Part shown: piece by piece, positions 33,398 to 38,407 of the stretch
Layout of the letters: every line of letters begins with the position of its first letter
Position numbering within the stretch: position 1 is the stretch's first letter
Translations under genes and position numbers: made by a program
Assembly (NCBI GenBank): GCA_000697475.1
Contig: JNEU01000856.1
Location: forward strand, 1-38,407
Direction: 5' to 3'
From: Lichtheimia corymbifera B2541
Taxonomy: Eukaryota; Mucoromycota; Mucoromycetes; Mucorales; Lichtheimiaceae
Length of the DNA: 38,407 nucleotides
The notes under the pieces: model-generated
The model's input: only the letters and a program-made list of their open reading frames with translations
Databases searched by the model: none
Told to the model about the DNA's origin: nothing

Positions 33398-34663
33398 TCA
33401 AGGGGGGGAAAACCAATTCCATAAGGAGGACCAAGAAGGGCGGGATCCAACCACATCATCACTCGTCTCAGCTCCACCAACGGTATGGTTGTATCTCGTT
33501 CCTAACACAACCTCCGTTGGTTCCGCTTCAACTCGTTCAGATGTGGTTCCGTTCTCCGTATCCAAGATGGCTGTCGTAATTTGTCTTGAAGTAGCGTGTG
33601 GATCCGATGGACGAAGATAATATCTCTCAAACGTGTCTGAATGATGACTCCAATGGCCATGGTCCTTGATGTGGGCATTAGAAACACCTCGTGCTGAAGC
33701 CTTAGTACTTGCTGCCGACCTTACAGAATGAGCTGTATGTTCCTTGGTGTTAACGCCTGCTTGCTTCAACATGTCCTTGATCCATTCTGCCACGGTTTTC
33801 TCTGATATCGAGCCCACTTTCGCTGGGTGCATAAGATATTTCAAAAAGAGTGTATGGTGGGATGGCAAGTTCTGTCGCAATTGCAGTGTTTTGTCGATGA
33901 ATAAAAGCAAATTCGTGACCGGGCATAGCTCTTTATCTTGAATGACACCCAAAAAACTCTTCTTTGCCGATCCAGTCTTATGCCATCTGAAAAGCAATTC
34001 CGCACCCGTTATCACGCCTGTATCCGGATCCTTGCAAATATGAACATCTTCATAACGTAGATTTCCCAATTCATTCCTTGGTCGAGCGAAAGTCCCCAGC
34101 GCCAGAAGCATCAACGTTTTCTTTTGTAAATGTGTCAAATCAAGTTGATTCGAATGACCCCATGATCGCAACAACTCAATCACCAATACCGGATCCCAAG
34201 TCGGTTGTTGTGAACGAGGAACCTCCAAAGTCGTCTTCCTTTTGGCTTGAAAAAACTTCTTGACCACCATGTTTTCTGCCAATGGAGCTCGTTGCGGATT
34301 ATATAGATCGAATACCGAGGCAATAGCAGAATGAATCTGTCTCAGAGTGGATGCTTTAAATTCTCGATTGACCTTGAAATATTCCACAACCTGAATGATA
34401 TCAGGATGAACAGGATGAACCGGAGGCTGTTGAGCTTTACACCACTTGACCCAATGTCGCCACTTGCCATTGTATTGACGTGTAGTGCTCTCTCTGCAAT
34501 GACCTTCCAAAAAACTTTGCAAAGAGTTGGATACACCTAATTGTGTATGATAGTGTCTGAGAAGCGCCATGCGGTCACCGAAAAGGTGTTCGAATCCTTG
34601 AGTTGGAATGGTCGGGTTCTTGTATGTTGTAACATCATTGGCCACCAAAATTGAGTTGTCCAT
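33398..34663 (-). CDS. DIRS tyrosine recombinase
   Basis: The frame from ATG at 34663 to the stop at 33398 gives about 421 aa; the same frame is open further upstream but there overlaps the RT frame without recognisable domains. The N-terminal core-binding part is FLEGHCRESTTRQYNGKWRHW with HSAIASVFDLYNPQ. The catalytic residues are R in FARPRNELGNL, K in RWHKTGSAKK, HxxR in AHSVRSAAST, H/W in HGHWS, and the tyrosine in TFERYYLRP. The enzyme integrates the circular DNA form without target duplication. It overlaps the end of the RT frame by about 127 nt. The last 30-odd codons run through the internal complementary region. Confidence 0.88.
   Translation of the reverse strand: MDNSILVANDVTTYKNPTIPTQGFEHLFGDRMALLRHYHTQLGVSNSLQSFLEGHCRESTTRQYNGKWRHWVKWCKAQQPPVHPVHPDIIQVVEYFKVNREFKASTLRQIHSAIASVFDLYNPQRAPLAENMVVKKFFQAKRKTTLEVPRSQQPTWDPVLVIELLRSWGHSNQLDLTHLQKKTLMLLALGTFARPRNELGNLRYEDVHICKDPDTGVITGAELLFRWHKTGSAKKSFLGVIQDKELCPVTNLLLFIDKTLQLRQNLPSHHTLFLKYLMHPAKVGSISEKTVAEWIKDMLKQAGVNTKEHTAHSVRSAASTKASARGVSNAHIKDHGHWSHHSDTFERYYLRPSDPHATSRQITTAILDTENGTTSERVEAEPTEVVLGTRYNHTVGGAETSDDVVGSRPSWSSLWNWFSPP
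33447..33548 (+). repeat. DIRS internal complementary region
   Basis: 33447-33488 is the reverse complement of the left extension (33245-33286). 33488-33548 is the reverse complement of the right extension (37296-37356), with one mismatch at 33540. The two halves meet at G33488, which belongs to both, so the circle junction overlaps by a single base. Confidence 0.9.
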
Positions 34664-36509
34664 GTGGGAGTGATTATTATTGCCTCCTTGACCTTGTCTT
34701 GAACGAGCTTCCTTATCACCTTCGGAATCAACCTCCACGGTGGGTAAAGATACAATCCTGTCTTCGGCCATCGTTGTAGAAATGCATCTGTGGCTTCCGC
34801 TAATGGATCGTGATGTCGGCTCCAAAACCGCTTCAAACGAGTCGTCGTCATTGATGCGAATGCATCTATCACCAACTCCACTTCGGGCCATTTCTTCTGG
34901 ATCTTGTAAAATAGGTTCCATGGCAAGATTTTCTCGTAAGTTGGCACTTGAATTCGACTCAGAGCATCGGCCTTGATATTGGTGATCCCTTGAATATGAC
35001 GACAAGAAAGCGTCACCGCATGTTGGTGGCATAAGTCCTGAATCCGTAACGCCAGAAGCTGCAGATCCTTTGATGCTGTACCACCCGCTTTTGTGGCATA
35101 CTTGAGAGCTGTCGTATTGTCGGATCGTACCAGGATGTGTGATTTTGCGTATCTTGGCAGGTGGAGTAATAGAGCATATAAAATCACTGTCAACTCCCTG
35201 ACATTGATCGACTTGGTCTGCTGATCCTTGCTCCAAAACCCATGGGTCTCCACGTGCTCGCTTGTTACTCCCCATCCCGTATTGGATGCATCCACGTATA
35301 CTATCACATGTGGATCTGGTTTCACTTGACGTCTGATTGGTAATCCTTTTGTGGTCAATGGGCTCTCTAACCACCAAATCAGCTCCTTCTTGCTGTTGTC
35401 TGATAGAGGACAAGGACTCTCCCACCGATGATGTTTGCCTTGTAATGCCTTTGCCAAGTCCCTTTGAAGAAACCGAACTCGCAATAGTGCTTCGCCCACT
35501 GCAGGAATCATCGCAGTCATCTTGCCCAAAAGAGCTGCTAGCCACCGGCAAGAATATGTCCTCTTGAAAGCTTGATGAATCTTCATATGCAATTTGTCTA
35601 GCTTCTGCTTGGGTACCCTCATGATCATTTCCTTGGTATTGAACGTGAATCCCAAAAAATCCTGTTGCATCTTGGGTACCGTATCGCTCTTCACGTGATT
35701 GATGATAAAACCCAGGTCTTGTAAGTGTTGCATGATCCTTGTACAATGTTGCACCAACTGCTGACGTGATTTGGCTAGGACACAAATATCGTCCAGATAG
35801 TAAACCAATCGTATGCCCTTCGTTCTCATGGGCTCCAAAGCATACCGCATCAGCTTTGTAAACAACCTTGGTGCAGCACTCACTCCAAATGGAAGTGAGC
35901 GGTACTGATATACCACTCCTCGATGTCTGAAGGTCAAATATCTTCGTGATTCTTGGGCAATTGGCACCACCGTATATGCGTCCTTCAAATCGATTTTGCC
36001 CAGAAAATCTCCTTCTTCCACCAATTCTCTCAAAGCGGGCACACCTTCCATCTGAAATGTTGGATTTGAATATATTGATTTATCTTTGTGCAATCTAAGA
36101 TCGGGCGTACCTTCGTCTTTTCTTGTAACAAAAACAACCGGGACAAAAAATCGTGTGACTGAATCGGTGCCACCTCTATCATCTTGCTCTCCAAAAATTG
36201 GTTCACCACTGGATCCAACTCCTGCAACTTCGCCTCGTTCAACGTCTCTTTCCCTGACCACCATGGGATTGGTTGTTGAGACAATTGCAGTTGATAACCC
36301 TTGTCGACCACTGATACTGCCCATTGATGATGCACATGCTTTTTCCAATTGTGGACAAAATATTGGAGACGACCTCCCAATGGTAGGCCATCGCATGGAG
36401 AAGAATAGGCTGCTGTTGTCACTTTGGGCTGTGGGACTATCATTGGTTGTTGGTGCTGGTGGAGGTGGTGGTGTTGTCTGAATGGTTGTTTGCAAACTTG
36501 TTGGTCCAT
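34537..36509 (-). pseudogene. DIRS reverse transcriptase-RNase H-methyltransferase-like frame with one frameshift
   Basis: The RT begins in a frame opened by ATG at 36509 (GGRLQYFVHNWKKH, KTKVRPILDCTKINQ), overlapping the Gag frame by about 70 nt. Near 36045-36060 the homologous sequence jumps into the neighbouring frame (MEGVPALRELV, LKDAYTVVPI, SLPFGVSAAP) and continues to the stop at 34537. The active-site motif reads YYLDD (about 35788-35802). RNase H follows: YVDASNTGWGV, RELTVIL, SDNTTALKY, KADALSR. Last comes the DIRS methyltransferase-like block (VIDAFAS, DAFLQRWP, LYPPWRLIPKV). The shift is either an inactivating one-base change, programmed frameshifting or an assembly error; the sequence alone cannot tell. 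Confidence 0.85.
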
Positions 36510-37192
36510 GGACGGTTGGTGTAACGATTTGGGAAGGACTTGACACCTCTGCTTCTTCCATAACCTCGTCCTCCCCTGAATCCGTTTCCCGAGTGCTGTC
36601 GTGCGGCCAAGCTGGTGAGTCTTTGTTCAAACAACTTCTTCTGAATCTTTTCCACTTCTTCTGAGGAGAATGCCAAATCCCGGTCAATGACTGCTCGGTC
36701 GGTGTGAAGCCCAATGGCTTTTTCAGCAATGGCTTTTGCATCGATGTCGATTGTCTTTGCTGCTGCAAAATTGTAGATTGCCAACTGTTTGATTTTCTCT
36801 TGGAAACCCACAAGTTCTTCTTTGACATCTGTGCTGGCGTTGTTGATAATGTCTTCGAGCTCTTCAAAAAGCTCTGTTGTAGCTCTGGCTGCTGTTCGCA
36901 ATCGCTCGCTGTCCTTGTATTTGGCTTGGACGACTTGTTTACCATCCATTTTGAACCTCTTGAGCCGGTCCATGAATATAGTATTGATTGCACCACACTG
37001 GGTCCAGCTTTGTCCTTCATAGTATAAAAGTGCTTTTGGGAATTTGTGGACCAGGGTCGCACAGTCTTCCTCGTTAAGGTGTTCCAATTCGTTGATGATT
37101 GGTGCTGGGAGCGGTAAAGGATCATCCTTTGTTCCTGTTGTGGACCGTAGGATGGATGCCAATTGTTGTGGGGATAGCTCATCAAGATTCAT
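36440..37192 (-). CDS. DIRS Gag-like protein
   Basis: ATG at 37192, just inside the right terminal repeat, opens a 250-aa frame (MNLDELSPQQLASIL). The centre is helical with a long amphipathic stretch (LRTAARATTELFEELED, KIKQLAIYNFAAAKTIDI). The C-terminus is basic and Gly/Arg-rich (GNGFRGGRGYGRSRG), likely to bind nucleic acid, with a Thr/Ser/Asn tail and no zinc knuckle. Position and composition match ORF1 of DIRS elements. It overlaps the following RT frame by 70 nt. Confidence 0.8.
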   Translation of the reverse strand: MNLDELSPQQLASILRSTTGTKDDPLPLPAPIINELEHLNEEDCATLVHKFPKALLYYEGQSWTQCGAINTIFMDRLKRFKMDGKQVVQAKYKDSERLRTAARATTELFEELEDIINNASTDVKEELVGFQEKIKQLAIYNFAAAKTIDIDAKAIAEKAIGLHTDRAVIDRDLAFSSEEVEKIQKKLFEQRLTSLAARQHSGNGFRGGRGYGRSRGVKSFPNRYTNRPWTNKFANNHSDNTTTSTSTNNQ

Positions 37193-37215
37193 AACAAATT
37201 ACCACGATGCGCGGC

Positions 37216-37303
37216 TTGAGAAGATCTAAAGAGTATTATAGAGAAAAAATTTGTTTTTTATTATATCTGAAAATAAAGCGCGGTTTGGGTAGACCAACCA
37301 CAT
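37216..37303 (-). repeat. DIRS inverted terminal repeat, right copy
   Basis: 88 bp, the reverse complement of 33277-33364. It starts 24 bp before the Gag start codon in transcription order and probably carries the element's promoter. Confidence 0.9.
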
Positions 37304-37543
37304 ATGAACGAGTTGAAGCGGAACCAACGGAGGTTGTGTTAGGAACGAGATACAACAACTTTGGCTGGTGGTGACATTGGGTGAATCTGAGATTGGCCAC
37401 GGCGATCGTGAAACTTGCACCCAAGGTGCGCTTCACCCCGACGAGCAACTTTGTTCGATTGAAGACCCCACGTTTCATTGTAAAGTTTAGAGATAAATGC
37501 ACTTTTACGTTTTACATATACTGAAAGTATGATGCTCTATGAC

Positions 37544-37660
37544 AAGTGGTGTTTGTTCAATGTAAAGTAGCTTGACCTTAATAGAGCGGAAGATGCGCAG
37601 GGTCGTGCTTGTCCAACACAGCCAATTTGCATGATACTTCTCAATGAACAAACACCACTT
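37544..37660 (+). repeat. 117-bp inner unit with 16-bp inverted ends, copy 1
   Basis: It starts AAGTGGTGTTTGTTCA and ends with the exact reverse complement. The interior is unique except for the inverted copy at 37870-37986. It resembles a miniature inverted-repeat element, though no target duplication is evident. Confidence 0.75.
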
Positions 37661-37869
37661 GCATATACCATCACATTTTCAGCATATGTAAAAACGTAAA
37701 AGTGCATTGATCTCTAAACTTTACAATTAAACGTGGGCTCTTTTATAGAACAATATTGATCGTAGTGAGTAAGCGTACCTTGTCAATCAAGTTTCACGAT
37801 CAAGCTTGCTAATCCTACGTACAGGCACTTTTACGTTTTTACATATGCTGAAAATGTGATGGTATATGC

Positions 37870-37986
37870 AAGTGGTGTTTGTTCATTGAGAAGTATCATG
37901 CAAATTGGCTGTGTTGGACAAGCACGACCCTGCGCATCTTCCGCTCTATTAAGGTCAAGCTACTTTACATTGAACAAACACCACCT
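37870..37986 (-). repeat. 117-bp inner unit, inverted copy 2
   Basis: The reverse complement of 37544-37660, with a single difference at the last base by my reading. It forms the right arm of the large palindrome. Confidence 0.75.
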
Positions 37987-38407
37987 ACCATATAGCATCA
38001 CACTTACAGCATATGTAAAACATAAAGATAGCTGTATCTCTAAACTTTACAATGAAACGTGGGGTCTTCAATCGAACAAAGTTGCTCGTCGGGGTGAAGC
38101 GCACCTTGGGTGCAAGTTTCACGATCAACCTCGCCGATCCTAGATTTCGCAATGTCACCACCAGCCCCGTCGAAAAAAAAAAAAATTCAAGAGGTCGACC
38201 CAAGATCGACTTTGGCTGGTGGTGACATTGGGTGAATCTGAGATTGGCCACGGCGATCGTGAAACTTGCACCCAAGGTGCGCTTCACCCCGACGAGCAAC
38301 TTTGTTCGATTGAAGACCCCACGTTTCATTGTAAAGTTTAGAGATACAGGCACCTTTATGTTTTACATATGCTGTAAGTGTGATGCTATATGGTAGGTGG
38401 TGTTTGT

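Larger units (their letters stand above)
33245..37356 (-). mobile_element. DIRS-type tyrosine-recombinase retrotransposon, near complete
   Basis: The 4112-bp element is coded on the minus strand. It has Gag-like, RT-RNase H-methyltransferase-like and tyrosine recombinase frames in that order, with no integrase or LTRs. Inverted terminal repeats of 88 bp (33277-33364 and 37216-37303) match perfectly as far as I can read. The outer extensions, 33245-33286 on the left and 37296-37356 on the right, are complementary to adjoining halves of an internal region at 33447-33548. This is the hallmark of DIRS elements, which replicate through a circle whose ends are templated by the internal complementary region. 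Near-identical repeats suggest a recent insertion. One frameshift in the RT frame may make this copy non-autonomous. Confidence 0.92.
37358..38407. repeat. Nested inverted-repeat array with an 851-bp direct recurrence
   Basis: The block 37358-37495 recurs identically, same orientation, at 38209-38346 (138 bp, offset 851). A diverged inverted copy lies at 38035-38164. Inside, 37544-37660 and 37870-37986 are near-perfect inverted copies of each other. The first 800 bp form one large palindrome centred near 37765; 37975-38407 forms a second, centred near 38191. Short frames here share a peptide only because of the repetition. The array continues beyond the window and may be satellite, subtelomeric or fold-back transposon DNA. 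Confidence 0.85.

Noticed and set aside
35790..37185. N-terminal extension of the RT frame over the Gag region, and of the recombinase frame over the RT region
   Set aside because: These stretches are open but carry no recognisable domains. The neighbouring frames carry the Gag and RT motifs, so they are overlapping shadows.
38170..38210. Telomere or LTR boundary at the poly-A spacer between repeat blocks
   Set aside because: There are no TTAGGG-type repeats and no TG...CA ends. The poly-A is a spacer between two inverted copies.
37236..38353. Short frames sharing a common peptide (KRGVFNRTKLLVGVKRT) near the right end
   Set aside because: They lie on repeated DNA in direct and inverted copies. 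The shared peptide follows from DNA identity, and there is no start context or extended frame.
1..38407. tRNA, rRNA, snRNA genes or CRISPR arrays
   Set aside because: No A/B-box pairs with a foldable cloverleaf, no rRNA or spliceosomal RNA signatures and no spaced direct repeats were found by eye. A covariance-model scan would be decisive.

Overview
The window reads as nuclear DNA of an early-diverging filamentous fungus, most likely a mucoralean (Mucoromycota). The evidence is many short GT-AG introns of about 50-90 bp that rejoin reading frames exactly, a moderate-GC genome with simple repeats between genes, CT-rich leaders with TATA boxes, a fungal xanthine dioxygenase, a WC-2-type GATA finger and a DIRS-class retrotransposon. 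The exact genus is not determined. I did not recognise any rRNA, tRNA or CRISPR array. All exon models were spliced by eye and checked for phase.

Layout, left to right. (1) 0.2-0.8 kb: 3' part of a CxxC-rich protein gene (+), then about 1.9 kb without a gene. (2) 2.7-3.6 kb: a small five-exon GATA-finger gene (+), tail to tail with the eight-exon splicing factor Syf1 (-, 3.66-6.33 kb). (3) 7.2-8.0 kb: the SPOUT arginine methyltransferase Sfm1 (+), then a small WWE-like protein (+, 8.6-9.0 kb). (4) 9.0-13.3 kb: a gene-poor stretch with one unresolved exon-like segment on the minus strand. (5) 13.3-14.5 kb: a Ran1/Sks1-type protein kinase (+) with upstream ORFs, facing an acidic disordered protein (-, 15.2-16.2 kb) whose upstream DNA carries three ACGCGT boxes. 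(6) 17.9-19.4 kb: xanthine dioxygenase (+). (7) 19.6-24.2 kb: four minus-strand genes, namely a FIST-domain protein, a coiled-coil protein, a Gly/Ser-rich fungal protein and a short-chain dehydrogenase. (8) 25.3-28.8 kb: a five-exon gene (+) for a 1086-residue protein of unknown function with a GIY-YIG-like segment. (9) 29.1-29.6 kb: prefoldin subunit 4 (+), tail to tail with the 17-exon nuclear cap-binding protein gene NCBP1/CBC1 (-, 29.7-33.2 kb).

(10) 33245-37356: a complete-looking DIRS-type tyrosine-recombinase retrotransposon. It has 88-bp inverted terminal repeats, outer extensions complementary to an internal region, and Gag, RT-RNase H-methyltransferase-like and tyrosine recombinase frames. 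The RT frame is broken once. The element sits only 33 bp upstream of the NCBP1 start codon. (11) 37358 to the window end: nested inverted repeats with a same-strand recurrence at 851 bp, which looks like the edge of a palindromic satellite or fold-back repeat array running out of the window.

Most host genes are housekeeping. Syf1 (NineTeen-complex-associated) and NCBP1 both act on nascent pre-mRNA. Sfm1 and prefoldin act in protein modification and folding. The regions most worth a second look are the DIRS element, the palindromic array, the 1086-aa unknown protein, and the putative cell-cycle-controlled acidic protein.
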